Source of the DNA: Paenibacillus allorhizosphaerae
Lineage (GTDB): Bacteria; Bacillota; Bacilli; Paenibacillales; NBRC-103111
Assembly (NCBI RefSeq): GCF_910594985.1
Contig: NZ_CAJVCE010000025.1
Coordinates: forward strand, 1-64,000
Direction: 5' to 3'
Length of the DNA stretch: 64,000 nucleotides
Of the stretch, positions 43,799 to 53,320 are shown one piece after another (the stretch's first letter is position 1; every line of letters begins with the position of its first letter). The notes under the pieces were generated by a model. That model had not been told where the DNA came from, did no database searches, and worked only from the letters and a program-made list of their open reading frames with translations. Made by a program: the position numbers and the translations under genes.

Positions 43799-44347
43799 GT
43801 GCGATCTATTGTAAAAGAGATCTGGGCATGGATAAGCTCGATTGCCATCGCCTTCGTTTTGACGCTCCTTATTGGCCTGTTCGTCTTCCAACCGACTAAG
43901 GTACTCGGCCATTCGATGGATCCGACCCTGCATAACGAGCAGCGAATCTATGTGTCCAAGCTGGTGCATACGTTTGGTTACGAACCGAAGTACGGGGATA
44001 TCGTCATCATCGACAGCCGTGTGGAACGTCCCCGCTCGTTCAAGGACGACCTGCTCGAGCATCCGCTGTTGGAATTGATGCGCGGCGTTCAGGATGAGAA
44101 CATGTACGTCAAACGGGTCATCGGCAAGCCCGGCGATGTCATCGAGCTTAAAGAGCAAAAGGTGTATCGCAACGGCGAGCCGCTGGATGAGCCTTATATC
44201 AACGAAACGATGCAATTTAGTGCCGAACGCAAATGGACGGTGCCGGAAGGTTCCCTGTTCGTGATGGGGGATAACCGGAATCATAGTAAAGATAGCCGGG
44301 ATATCGGCTTTGTACCGCTCGATCACGTGCTGGGGATCAAGCTGTAA
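43799..44347 (+). CDS. lepB: signal peptidase I
   Basis: Type I signal peptidase of 182 aa with a single N-terminal anchor (WISSIAIAFVLTLLIGLFVF, about residues 11-30), catalytic Ser in LGHSMDPTL (about 40), catalytic Lys in MYVKRVIGKPGD (about 105), and GDNRNHSKDSRDIGFV (box E). GTG at 43799 after GGAAGGA is preferred to an upstream ATG at 43745. Monocistronic on the plus strand with its own promoter and terminator. Paenibacillaceae genomes usually hold several paralogues, so it need not be essential. Confidence 0.92.
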   Translation: MRSIVKEIWAWISSIAIAFVLTLLIGLFVFQPTKVLGHSMDPTLHNEQRIYVSKLVHTFGYEPKYGDIVIIDSRVERPRSFKDDLLEHPLLELMRGVQDENMYVKRVIGKPGDVIELKEQKVYRNGEPLDEPYINETMQFSAERKWTVPEGSLFVMGDNRNHSKDSRDIGFVPLDHVLGIKL

Positions 44348-44382
44348 CGCCGGCGCATCCGAAACCAAATCATCGTAACAAA

Positions 44383-44433
44383 AAACGAGCGTTTCTACCG
44401 CGCAAAACTTGCGGCAGAGACGCTCGTTTCTTT
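44383..44433. terminator. shared terminator of lepB and the safA-like gene
   Basis: AAACGAGCGTTTC with mismatched inner stem ACCGC/GCGG, pairing to GAGACGCTCGTTT (to about 44430), T-rich on both sides between converging genes. Confidence 0.8.
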
Positions 44434-44467
44434 TATTTGCTACTAGGTTCCGTATGCTTCCCCTAGC

Positions 44468-45898
44468 TTACCTGCTGAGCCAAGGCGAAGCTTTGCTCGA
44501 TCTTGACGAGGAATGCGAGGCACGTCGGTTGCGCTCGATCAGGCTGCTGATCGCCGCGCGCGCCGCGCTTTGCTTGGAATTCCGTTTAGGCGCTTTCTTT
44601 TTGGCCGCTGCGGCTTCTTCTTTGACCTGTGTAATCGTTGCCTGCTCACCACGCGATTTGTCTACCCCTGCGGACTTCTCCATGCCCCCGATGTGTTCAT
44701 TTTCGCTCCACGGCATCTGCATCCCGAATGGAGAAGCGCCATGTCCCGGGTAAAAAGGCTCGCTAGGATAGCCGCTGACCCCGGCAGTCGGATAGTGGGT
44801 CGGATAGGCGGTCGGGTAACTGCTCGGGAATGCCGGTTCGGCCATATACGGCATGATCGGCATGTGATGATGGAAATGATCATGCGGCATGGCAAGGAAC
44901 GGTTCGTTCGGGTGCACCATCTCCGGGAAGAAATCCGGATGGTGGTCGGCGTAAGGAAGCGTCTGGGCTCCACCGCCGCATCCGCAACCGCAGTCTCCAC
45001 CCTTCATCGGTTGAGGCGTATACATCAGCGGCTCGTAATGAGGCATTTCCGCCGCATGCATCATTGTAGGCATTGTCTGCATTGTCTGCATTGTCTGCAT
45101 TGTCGGCATTGTCGGCATCGTCGGCATCGTCGGCATTGTCGGCATGATCGGCAGCTCCGGCGGTGCCCATTCGTTCTCCTTGCCTTTGCCGGACGGCTGT
45201 TCATGCACCATCGCCTCGACAGCTGGCATCTGGAATTGCTGGAACGGATGCTGAGCCGGCTGCTCAGGGATCGCCCAATTCGGATACGGATTGCTCATAT
45301 GTTCATTCGGCACATAATGATGAACGCCTTCGAGCCCGGTCGTATGCTCCGTTGCCGGAAACTCAATATTCGGGAATGGATGAATATTGGGCACGTTCGG
45401 GAAATGCGAAAGGTTCGGGTTTACCGGAGCTTCCATAACCGGTGCCACATTCGTTGGCATTGGCGCCGGCGCCTCCGGCAGTTCCGAGATCGGCGCCGCT
45501 TCGAGCGGCAATATTTGCGAAGTGTCCGCTTTCGGCTGCGGGGTCGGATTGGGATTCGCCGCAGGCTTCAGCTTCGGAATATATACGATATCGCCGGTCA
45601 TGAGCACATTCGGATTTTTCAGCTGCGGGTTGGCCGCCACCATGTCGGCAAGCGGAACGCCCCAAGCTTTTCCGAGCTTCCAGAGCGAGTCGCCTTGAAC
45701 TACCGTATGTTTATACAAGTAGTCGGTGGGCGGAGTTACCGGCTTAGCCTCGTTGGGGATTTTCACCTTCATCCCCACGTCGATGACGTTCGGATCGGCG
45801 ATTTGCGGATTGGCCGCAATCAGCTTATCGAGCTCGATGTGGTACTTCTGCGCGATCTCGTATAAGGATTCGCCCTTTTTTACAATATGGATCTTCAC
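44468..45898 (-). CDS. safA: SafA-like LysM spore coat assembly protein
   Basis: Protein of 476 aa with two N-terminal LysM domains (about residues 1-48, HIVKKGESLYEIAQKYHIEL; and 63-110, HTVVQGDSLWKLGKAWGVPL) that bind cortex peptidoglycan. A long Pro/Met/His-rich low-complexity region follows, with a run of PTM/QTM tripeptides (about residues 253-279), a CGCGCGGG cysteine cluster, His-rich and PTYPT-like repeats, and a basic Ser-rich tail. B. subtilis SafA likewise has a LysM domain and a low-complexity tail and organises the inner coat. GTG at 45898, eight bases after GGAGG, is the start. A possible sigmaE promoter lies at 46021-46048. Confidence 0.82.
   Translation of the reverse strand: MKIHIVKKGESLYEIAQKYHIELDKLIAANPQIADPNVIDVGMKVKIPNEAKPVTPPTDYLYKHTVVQGDSLWKLGKAWGVPLADMVAANPQLKNPNVLMTGDIVYIPKLKPAANPNPTPQPKADTSQILPLEAAPISELPEAPAPMPTNVAPVMEAPVNPNLSHFPNVPNIHPFPNIEFPATEHTTGLEGVHHYVPNEHMSNPYPNWAIPEQPAQHPFQQFQMPAVEAMVHEQPSGKGKENEWAPPELPIMPTMPTMPTMPTMPTMQTMQTMQTMPTMMHAAEMPHYEPLMYTPQPMKGGDCGCGCGGGAQTLPYADHHPDFFPEMVHPNEPFLAMPHDHFHHHMPIMPYMAEPAFPSSYPTAYPTHYPTAGVSGYPSEPFYPGHGASPFGMQMPWSENEHIGGMEKSAGVDKSRGEQATITQVKEEAAAAKKKAPKRNSKQSAARAAISSLIERNRRASHSSSRSSKASPWLSR
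45062..45142. repeat. nine-base repeat run inside the safA-like gene
   Basis: Nine consecutive 9-bp units of the CATTGTCTG / CATCGTCGG type encode the tripeptides PTM and QTM. Several adjacent units are identical, indicating slippage-prone sequence. Confidence 0.85.
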
Positions 45899-46218
45899 TG
45901 CATAAACCTCCTTCAAGTTTTACGAGTCAAACGACCTCAATCGGCCAGCTGGGTCATACGTAAGCAAGCTAACTTGAAATGAGGACCTACCGCTTACGCG
46001 CCAGAGCAAAATGACATTACAGTTTATGCAGTAAGTTGGGCATTTGACCATCCGTTCTTTAAAAAAGTTCCTATTTGCGTAACTACCCGCATTTGAGGAA
46101 CGATTCATTGGAGCAATAAAAGCAATGAAATATTGAAGTACCGCAGGAAAACAATCCATTTTTTATAATATTTGCTAATTTATTGTATTTTCATCGCACT
46201 TGCAACAATATTCCATAA
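45899..46218. other. upstream region of safA, no gene
   Basis: No coding frame is credible. It holds the safA ribosome binding site, the candidate sigmaE promoter at 46021-46048 and AT-rich sequence (46130-46210) next to the RCC1 remnant. Confidence 0.5.
46021..46048 (-). promoter_or_regulatory. candidate sigmaE promoter of the safA-like gene
   Basis: Minus strand: GTCAAAT (46042-46048), 13-bp spacer, CATAAACT (46021-46028), which fits the CATAnnnT form of mother-cell sigma factors. B. subtilis safA is sigmaE-dependent; here it is inference. Confidence 0.4.
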
Positions 46219-46731
46219 AATGGCGTCAAACTAGATAATATTACGGATGCCGTAGATCTCGCCTATATTTACCAAGCGTCGCAATCGAAATTGGCGATCG
46301 TTAAGAAAGACGGCACCGTGTGGAAGTGGACTGGCGATGAATGCTTTTTTGCAATGAAAAAAGACGCTACGATCTGGGGCTAGGGGAATAACCTGCATGG
46401 ACAGCTCGGTTTGAAAGTACAACAAATATACGAAACCCCCGAACTCTTTCCCGGGTTGACCGAATCTACGTTCGCGCTCAAAAAAGATGGAACCGTATGG
46501 TCATGGGGTTTTGAGCTTGACAGGACACCGGTGATCGGCACCTCGATTGACCCGGAGCTTAAACGTGTGGAAGGATTAAGCGATGTCAAAAAAATCGCCT
46601 GCGGCGGTGCCCATGTCTTAGCGGTATTGAAGGACGGTTCGCTATGGGCATGGGGCTCGAATGTTTACGGCCAATTGGGTGACGGAACGTTCCAGGACAG
46701 CGGAAAGCCGATTCCGATTGTTCTCAAATAA
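46219..46731 (+). pseudogene. RCC1-repeat protein remnant
   Basis: In one frame the plus strand encodes RCC1 (regulator of chromosome condensation) blade motifs: LAIVKKDGTVWKW, ATIWG-stop-GNNLHGQLGL, FALKKDGTVWSWG and VLAVLKDGSLWAWGSNVYGQ, ending at 46731. The TAG at 46381-46383 stands where the repeat expects Trp (TGG), a single-base nonsense change. The 5' end is missing too: an in-frame TAA at 46216 precedes it with no start codon between. Bacterial RCC1 proteins are usually secreted beta-propellers. It is probably an inactive fragment. Confidence 0.8.
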
Positions 46732-46849
46732 TCATGTCTATTTACGTAATGCCGCTTCTTACGTTAAAACGGAAAGCAAGAGTGCGGTCGCAATGGACCG
46801 TGGCAAAAGGCGACATGATTCCTTATCCGGTTCCAGCTTTCTTACGCAA

Positions 46850-46886
46850 AAAGAACCTCATCTCCTGCGCGGGATTGAGGTTCTTT
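46850..46886 (-). terminator. terminator of the amino-acid cluster
   Basis: AAGAACCTCA (46851-46860) with TGAGGTTCTT (46876-46885), T run on the minus strand, 18 bp after the ilvE stop. Confidence 0.8.
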
Positions 46887-46904
46887 TATGTAACGAGACT
46901 ACCG

Positions 46905-47783
46905 TTATTCGTACACCTTTACGCCGTCGATTTCGACCAGCTTGCGGAATTCCTTCAGCAGGTGGGTCGTGATGGGGCCGGCTTTGCCTTCACCGATGAT
47001 GCGGGCATCGACTTCGCGAACCGCGATGACTTCGGCGGCCGTTCCGGTAAAGAACACTTCGTCGGCTACGTATACGTCATGCAGCGTAAACGGCTCTTCC
47101 TTGAGCGTGTAGCCCAGCTCGCCGCAGATCTCGATGATCGCCGCGCGGGTAATGCCTTCCAGCGCTCCGACGTAGCATGGCGGAGTGTAGACAACGCCTC
47201 TCTTCACGATAAAGATGTTGTCTGACGAGCCTTCCGCTACATACCCTTGCGAATTGAGCATGATAGCTTCGCCTACGCCTGCGAGGTTGGCCTGGATTTT
47301 AACCAAAATGTTGTTCAAATAGTTGAGCGATTTGATCTTCGGATTGAGCGCATCCGGCACGTTGCGGCGGGTCGAGACGGATACCGTCTTCAGGCCCCTC
47401 AAGTATGCCTCCTCCGGGTAGATCGACAGCTGCTCCACGATGATGATCACGTTCGCTTTCGGCGATCGGCGCGGGTCCAGACCCAAATCCCCCGGTCCGC
47501 GGGAGACGACCAAACGAATGTAACCGTCGCGCAGCTCGTTGCGGCGAATCGTCTCGATCAGCACCTGCTGCATTTCATCCTGTTTCAGCGGAATGTCGAG
47601 CATAATGGATTTAGCCGAATCATACAGTCGGTCCAAATGCTCCTTGCTTTTAAAAATGTTGCCGTTGTAAATCCGAATGCCCTCGAAGATCCCGTCTCCA
47701 TACAAAAAGCCATGATCGTATACCGAGATTTTCGCGTCCTCTTTGCTGACGTACTGACCGTTTAAGTAGATGATTTGTGCCAT
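46905..47783 (-). CDS. ilvE: branched-chain amino acid aminotransferase
   Basis: Fold-type IV PLP aminotransferase of 292 aa, last step of Val, Leu and Ile synthesis. It has YLNGQYVSKEDAKISVYDHG at the N terminus, the PLP lysine in KIKSLNYLNNILVK (about residue 156), EGSSDNIFIVKRG and ALEGITRAAIIEI. ATG at 47783 after GGAGGTG is chosen. Related D-amino acid aminotransferases share this fold, but length and motifs favour IlvE. It follows pheA by 5 bp, closing a cluster for Thr, Phe and branched-chain synthesis. Confidence 0.9.
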   Translation of the reverse strand: MAQIIYLNGQYVSKEDAKISVYDHGFLYGDGIFEGIRIYNGNIFKSKEHLDRLYDSAKSIMLDIPLKQDEMQQVLIETIRRNELRDGYIRLVVSRGPGDLGLDPRRSPKANVIIIVEQLSIYPEEAYLRGLKTVSVSTRRNVPDALNPKIKSLNYLNNILVKIQANLAGVGEAIMLNSQGYVAEGSSDNIFIVKRGVVYTPPCYVGALEGITRAAIIEICGELGYTLKEEPFTLHDVYVADEVFFTGTAAEVIAVREVDARIIGEGKAGPITTHLLKEFRKLVEIDGVKVYE

Positions 47784-47788
47784 GTCTT

Positions 47789-48676
47789 CTACACCTCCGA
47801 AGTGTCGGGTACGTAATCGTAAGTCGGGTAGCAACCCAATATGCGAACCTGACAGCCGATCGCTTCGATTTCTTGAAGGGCTGCCGGGAGCAAAACGGAA
47901 TCCATGGAAGCTTCAATATCGATGTAAAAGAAATAAGTGCCTAGCTTTTTCTTCGTCGGACGCGATTCAATCTTGGACAAGTTGATCCGTCTCCAGGAGA
48001 AAGCCGACAACACCTGATGCAGCGCGCCCGGATAATCGGACGGCAGCGTAACCAATATCGTCGTCTTCGTCCGGTTCGCCGGCTTCGCGCCTTCGAATTT
48101 CTCGCGCCCGATCAGAATGAACCGGGTAAAATTGTCCTCGTGATCGTGAATGCCTTTAGCCAGCGTCTCCAGTCCGTACATCGTACCGGCGGCAAGCGGT
48201 GCGAGCGCCGCAACTTGGGTGCGTGCAAGCTCCTTTACCAGACGCGCCGCTTCCCCGTTGCTGCCTACCGCTTCAAGCTCCACATGAGGCAAATACTGCC
48301 GCAAAAACTGCTGGCACTGCGCTAGCGTAACCCCGTGCGAATACACTTTGCGGATTCGCTTGCAGCTTTCTTCCATCGTCCCGGACGCTACGCCTTCCTG
48401 CGGGAGACGAAGAAGGTTGATGGAAATCGGATACACCCATTCCGCCTGGATCGGCAAATCGACTTCATGCACAAGGGTGTCCACATGCAGGTTTACGGAG
48501 CCTTCGAACGTATTCTCGATCGGGATGACGCTGTAATCCGTCATTCCGTCTACCGTCGACTGAAATACGTCGGGGATCAACTTGTAATTCACGTATTCAT
48601 AAGACGACCTGCCGAGAAAATAATGCGCCGATTCCTCGGTAAAGGTACCCGGCCCTAGAAGAGCTATTTTCTTCAT
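47789..48676 (-). CDS. pheA: prephenate dehydratase
   Basis: Monofunctional enzyme of 295 aa making phenylpyruvate. The catalytic part has LLGPGTFTEESAHYF, VIPIENTFEGSVNLHVDTL and the DNFTRFILIG motif with its Thr-Arg-Phe (about residues 171-180). The C-terminal ACT domain carries ALHQVLSAFSWRRINLSKIE and the ESRP sensor for phenylalanine feedback (about 232). No chorismate mutase domain. Its ATG overlaps the thrB stop. Confidence 0.96.
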   Translation of the reverse strand: MKKIALLGPGTFTEESAHYFLGRSSYEYVNYKLIPDVFQSTVDGMTDYSVIPIENTFEGSVNLHVDTLVHEVDLPIQAEWVYPISINLLRLPQEGVASGTMEESCKRIRKVYSHGVTLAQCQQFLRQYLPHVELEAVGSNGEAARLVKELARTQVAALAPLAAGTMYGLETLAKGIHDHEDNFTRFILIGREKFEGAKPANRTKTTILVTLPSDYPGALHQVLSAFSWRRINLSKIESRPTKKKLGTYFFYIDIEASMDSVLLPAALQEIEAIGCQVRILGCYPTYDYVPDTSEV

Positions 48677-49665
48677 GCACGGACATCTCCTTTGATCATT
48701 TCCATTAACGGCGCTTTCGGCTCATCCCCCGCCGTCCAAGCTTCGATCTGCACGCCCTGCCGATCGGGACTCAGCCACATCATCGTGGCTTCAATGCCTT
48801 CCTGCCGCAGCGTACCGATCATGAAGTTTTCCAGCTCCGCCTTGCGGGAGCTGGCGCGATCCACGAGCGCAAGCATCGTCGGGCCCGCGCCGCTGAGCGC
48901 GACGCCGAGGGCGCCGTGCTCCGTCGCCTCGGCGAGAATGTGGCCGAGGCCTGGCACGAGCGGCGCACGGTAAGGCTGATGCAGCGCGTCCTTCATCGCG
49001 CGCGAGATCATGTCGAGCCGCCCGGTGCAGAAGGCGGCGACGAGCAGCGAGGAATGCCCTACGTTGAAGACGGCATTCTCGAGGCTTTGCTGGCGCGGCA
49101 GCACCCCGCGCGCCTTCTCCGTCGCCAGCTGGAAGTGCGGGATCGCCACCAGCACTTCCAGCTGCGGGTCGGGCTCTACGCGGATATGCTCCGCCCGCGT
49201 CCCGTCCCAGAAGGCGACGACGAGGCCGCCGAACAGTGAAGCCCCGACATTGTCGGGGTGGTGCTCGAGCTCCGTCGCCATCTGGAACAGCGTGTCATCG
49301 GACAGCGGACTGCCGATGAGCGCATTGGCGGCTGCGAGGCCGCCTACGATCGCTGACGCGCTGCTGCCGAGCCCGCGCGTCAGCGGGATATCGCTGTACA
49401 TCGCAATATCCAGTTCGGGCAGGCTGACGCCGGCCCGCTTGAATACCATTTGCGCTACCTCATAGATGAGGTTGCTCTTGTCCGTCGGCACGCCGTTCAT
49501 TTGATCGCCATGCAGCGTGATCCGCGTTTGGTCGGCAACGCCCATTTCGATCCATGCGTACAAGTCCAGCGCCATGCCTAGCGTATCGAAGCCGGGCCCG
49601 AGGTTGGCCGTGCTCGCCGGCACTTTGACGCGAACTTTGCTGATGCGGTTGCGGTTCTCTTCCAT
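48673..49665 (-). CDS. thrB: homoserine kinase
   Basis: GHMP kinase of 330 aa phosphorylating homoserine. It begins with VRVKVPASTANLGPGFDTLG, has the ATP loop PLTRGLGSSASAIVGGLAAA (about residues 93-112) and a C-terminal GVALSGAGPTMLAL. Part of the coding sequence (about 48860-49260) is noticeably GC-rich. It lies in hom-thrC-thrB order, 13 bp after thrC, with a 4-bp overlap into pheA. Confidence 0.97.
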   Translation of the reverse strand: MEENRNRISKVRVKVPASTANLGPGFDTLGMALDLYAWIEMGVADQTRITLHGDQMNGVPTDKSNLIYEVAQMVFKRAGVSLPELDIAMYSDIPLTRGLGSSASAIVGGLAAANALIGSPLSDDTLFQMATELEHHPDNVGASLFGGLVVAFWDGTRAEHIRVEPDPQLEVLVAIPHFQLATEKARGVLPRQQSLENAVFNVGHSSLLVAAFCTGRLDMISRAMKDALHQPYRAPLVPGLGHILAEATEHGALGVALSGAGPTMLALVDRASSRKAELENFMIGTLRQEGIEATMMWLSPDRQGVQIEAWTAGDEPKAPLMEMIKGDVRA

Positions 49666-49678
49666 CCTGCAATCGCCC

Positions 49679-50740
<1,062 letters not shown>

Positions 50741-50746
50741 GATTGA

Positions 50747-52039
50747 TTAGCCCTCCACTCGGTATACGCTCTTGATCGCATGGACCACGTCCATGGACTC
50801 GAATTTGTTTAATACTTTATTCATTGCCGCTTTATTGGCGTCATGGGTAATGATGATGATTTCAGCGAGCGGATTCGTCGCATTCGGATGCTGCAGCACC
50901 GACTCGAGGCTCACTTCGTATTCAGCGAACACCTGCGTAATTTGCGCAAGTACGCCCGCTTTGTCTTCCACATGCAAGAGAATGAAATTTTTCGAAGAAA
51001 TTTGCTCGTCGGTCTTCAGCTTCTTCTCTTTGTAAGGCACAAAACCGCGGCGGCCGTTCACGCCCAGATTCAAGTTGCGAACGACAGCAACAAGGTCGGC
51101 GACGACCGAAGTGGCCGTCGGCATTTCGCCGGCGCCGGGCCCGTAGAACATCGTTTCTCCCACCGCTTCGCCGTACACATACACCGCGTTGAAAACTCCA
51201 TTGACCGCGGCGAGCGGATGCGACGTTCTGACCATCGTCGGCTGCACGCTGATGCTGATATGATCGTCCTGGCGTTCTGCAATGCCAAGCAGCTTGACTT
51301 CGTAACCGAGACGCTTGCCGTAGGTTATGTCTTCTTTGCTTACTTTCGAGATGCCCTTCACTTCCACATCGCCGAGCGACACATTCGCATGGAAGCCGAG
51401 TGTGCCGAGGATCGTCATTTTGCGGGCGGCGTCAAAACCTTCCACATCGGAGGTCGGGTCACTCTCTGCATAGCCGAGCTGCTGCGCTTCCTTTAGCACA
51501 TCTCCGTAAGCGGCGCCTTCCTGGCTCATTTTCGTCAAAATATAGTTGGTCGTGCCGTTGACGATCCCCATTATTTTCGTGATCCGGTCGGAAGAAAAGC
51601 CTTCGATCAGCGTCCGGATGATCGGAATGCCGCCCGCTACGCTTGCTTCGTAGAATACGTCGCAGCCTTTTTCCGCCGCTTTTTTCAAAATTTCCGGCCC
51701 GTGCAGCGCCATTAAATCTTTGTTCGCCGTCACGATATGTTTTCCCTGCTCCAATGCCGCTAGAATCAGTTCTTTCGCGAGATCGATGCCGCCCATCACT
51801 TCTACGACGACGTCGATCTCCGGGTTTTGCACAACGTCCCACGGGTTGTCGGTCAGTTTATCGGACGAGACGCTGATGTTGCGGTGTTTATTTTTATCCT
51901 GCACCAATATTTTCGAAATCTCAATCGGCGAGCCCGATTGACTAAACAAATCGGCTTGATGCCCCTCCACAATGCGGACGACCCCGGTTCCTACCGTGCC
52001 CAGTCCCAATAAGCCTACTTTGATCGGTTTCATGCGCAT
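50747..52039 (-). CDS. hom: homoserine dehydrogenase
   Basis: NAD(P)-dependent enzyme of 430 aa making homoserine from aspartate semialdehyde. Rossmann loop VGLLGLGTVGTGVVRIV at residues 8-24, TANKDLMALHGPEI, YEASVAGGIPIIRTL and GIVNGTTNYILTKM are all present, with a C-terminal ACT domain (about 350-430) for threonine feedback. First of hom-thrCB; pheB precedes it by 16 bp. Confidence 0.97.
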   Translation of the reverse strand: MRMKPIKVGLLGLGTVGTGVVRIVEGHQADLFSQSGSPIEISKILVQDKNKHRNISVSSDKLTDNPWDVVQNPEIDVVVEVMGGIDLAKELILAALEQGKHIVTANKDLMALHGPEILKKAAEKGCDVFYEASVAGGIPIIRTLIEGFSSDRITKIMGIVNGTTNYILTKMSQEGAAYGDVLKEAQQLGYAESDPTSDVEGFDAARKMTILGTLGFHANVSLGDVEVKGISKVSKEDITYGKRLGYEVKLLGIAERQDDHISISVQPTMVRTSHPLAAVNGVFNAVYVYGEAVGETMFYGPGAGEMPTATSVVADLVAVVRNLNLGVNGRRGFVPYKEKKLKTDEQISSKNFILLHVEDKAGVLAQITQVFAEYEVSLESVLQHPNATNPLAEIIIITHDANKAAMNKVLNKFESMDVVHAIKSVYRVEG

Positions 52040-52055
52040 AACCTCCTAATGTATT

Positions 52056-52529
52056 TTACCCCTGCCCGACCAAGGTTGCACGGGTGACGCCGTCTTGTCG
52101 GCGCAGTTTGTCCAACAGAACAGCGACGCTTTCCTCCATCAACGACGTTTCTACGGAAATGACGACATTCGCCATGCCCTGCAATGGAATCGTCTGGTGA
52201 ATCGTCAGCACATTGCCTTCCAGTCCCGCTATCATCGCCAGTACTCTCGATAAAATGCCCGAGCGATGCTCCAGGTCCATCGAGATGGTAACGATGCGTT
52301 CGCGTTCCAGCTTGCTGAGCGGAAAGATGCCGTCTTTGTACTTATAAAAAGCACTACGGCTCAGTTCTACCTGCTCTACCGCTTCGTGGATCGTTTTGAC
52401 CTCGCCTCGGGCGAGCAGCTCTTTGGCCTGAATCGTCTTGATCAGCGCTTCCGGCAAAATGTCCTCGCGCACCAAATAGTAACGCTCTAACCCTGCCGGT
52501 GTACCCTGCGTTGCGTATTTGTCCGGCAC
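52056..52529 (-). CDS. pheB: ACT domain regulatory protein PheB
   Basis: Protein of 157 aa: an N-terminal helix-turn-helix-like half with VREDILPEALIKTIQAKELL and LSRSAFYKYKDGIFPLSK (about residues 10-65), and a C-terminal ACT domain (about 75-155, SMDLEHRSGILSRVLAMIAG). In Bacillus pheB sits beside pheA and is named for that. GTG at 52529, nine bases after GGAGAGG, is preferred over TTG at 52547. As first gene of the amino-acid cluster it may act as an amino-acid-responsive regulator, which is inference. Confidence 0.88.
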   Translation of the reverse strand: MPDKYATQGTPAGLERYYLVREDILPEALIKTIQAKELLARGEVKTIHEAVEQVELSRSAFYKYKDGIFPLSKLERERIVTISMDLEHRSGILSRVLAMIAGLEGNVLTIHQTIPLQGMANVVISVETSLMEESVAVLLDKLRRQDGVTRATLVGQG

Positions 52530-52678
52530 TGTAACAGTCCTCTCCAAAAAGACGATTGTTTTTACCTAGTGGACATTATATCGCAAACCCGATCAACCCT
52601 GCAATAGGCTTTGTTATATAAAATGTGATAAAGTAGTTTCATGTACGCATCACGCCGCAAAAAAGGAGAGACCCGCCT

Positions 52679-53182
52679 TTGATCAGAGCACGCATTATGG
52701 CCGCAGCCATGCTGTTTAACGGCAATGATATGCTGATGATGAAACGCTCGCCGCACCGTACGCTGAACCCCGGCATGTGGGCCGCCGTAGGAGGTCATCT
52801 GGAGCCGGAAGAGATCGGCGATCCCCAGACGGCCGTGCTTCGGGAAATTCACGAAGAGACCGGGCTGCTGCCGGAGGAGATTACGGATCTGCACCTCCAG
52901 TACATCCTTCTGCGGCTCAATCAGCAGGAAGTCCGGCAGCAATTTATTTATACGGCTTATACGACCCGGCGCAACGTCTCGCAGACGGATGAAGGAGAGC
53001 TCCACTGGATCGCCCGGGATCAAGTACTGGACCGGAATATTCCGTTCATCTTTCATACGCTGCTCGCCCATTACTTTGACCGCGGTCCATCCCCGCATGT
53101 GTGGGTAGGCACCGCAGGCTACGCAGCCAGCGGTCTGCCGTCCGTACACTGGACCGAGCTGATCGATCCGCGGCAGACCTAA
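52679..53182 (+). CDS. NUDIX hydrolase
   Basis: Protein of 167 aa with a NUDIX box, GGHLEPEEIGDPQTAVLREI continuing HEETGLL. The segment between the first Glu and the REUxEExGU core is two residues longer than the usual seven, but all metal-binding acids remain. TTG at 52679 follows AAAGGAGAG. Substrate (nucleoside diphosphate, damaged nucleotide, other) unknown. A plus-strand island with the ABC ATPase downstream. Confidence 0.85.
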   Translation: MIRARIMAAAMLFNGNDMLMMKRSPHRTLNPGMWAAVGGHLEPEEIGDPQTAVLREIHEETGLLPEEITDLHLQYILLRLNQQEVRQQFIYTAYTTRRNVSQTDEGELHWIARDQVLDRNIPFIFHTLLAHYFDRGPSPHVWVGTAGYAASGLPSVHWTELIDPRQT

Positions 53183-53320
53183 AAGGTTTGGTTTTGCCGC
53201 CGTTGTCACGCAAGCCTCGTCGCATTCGGACGAGGCGGATGGGACGAGGCTTGCAGATGTGCGGTGCATAGCGGATTTGGGTTCAGAGAATACAATTTTC
53301 TTTTGAAAGGTATGATCAAC

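Noticed and set aside
52562..53269. 235-residue minus-strand frame
   Set aside because: Antisense to the NUDIX gene, whose box is clear on the plus strand.
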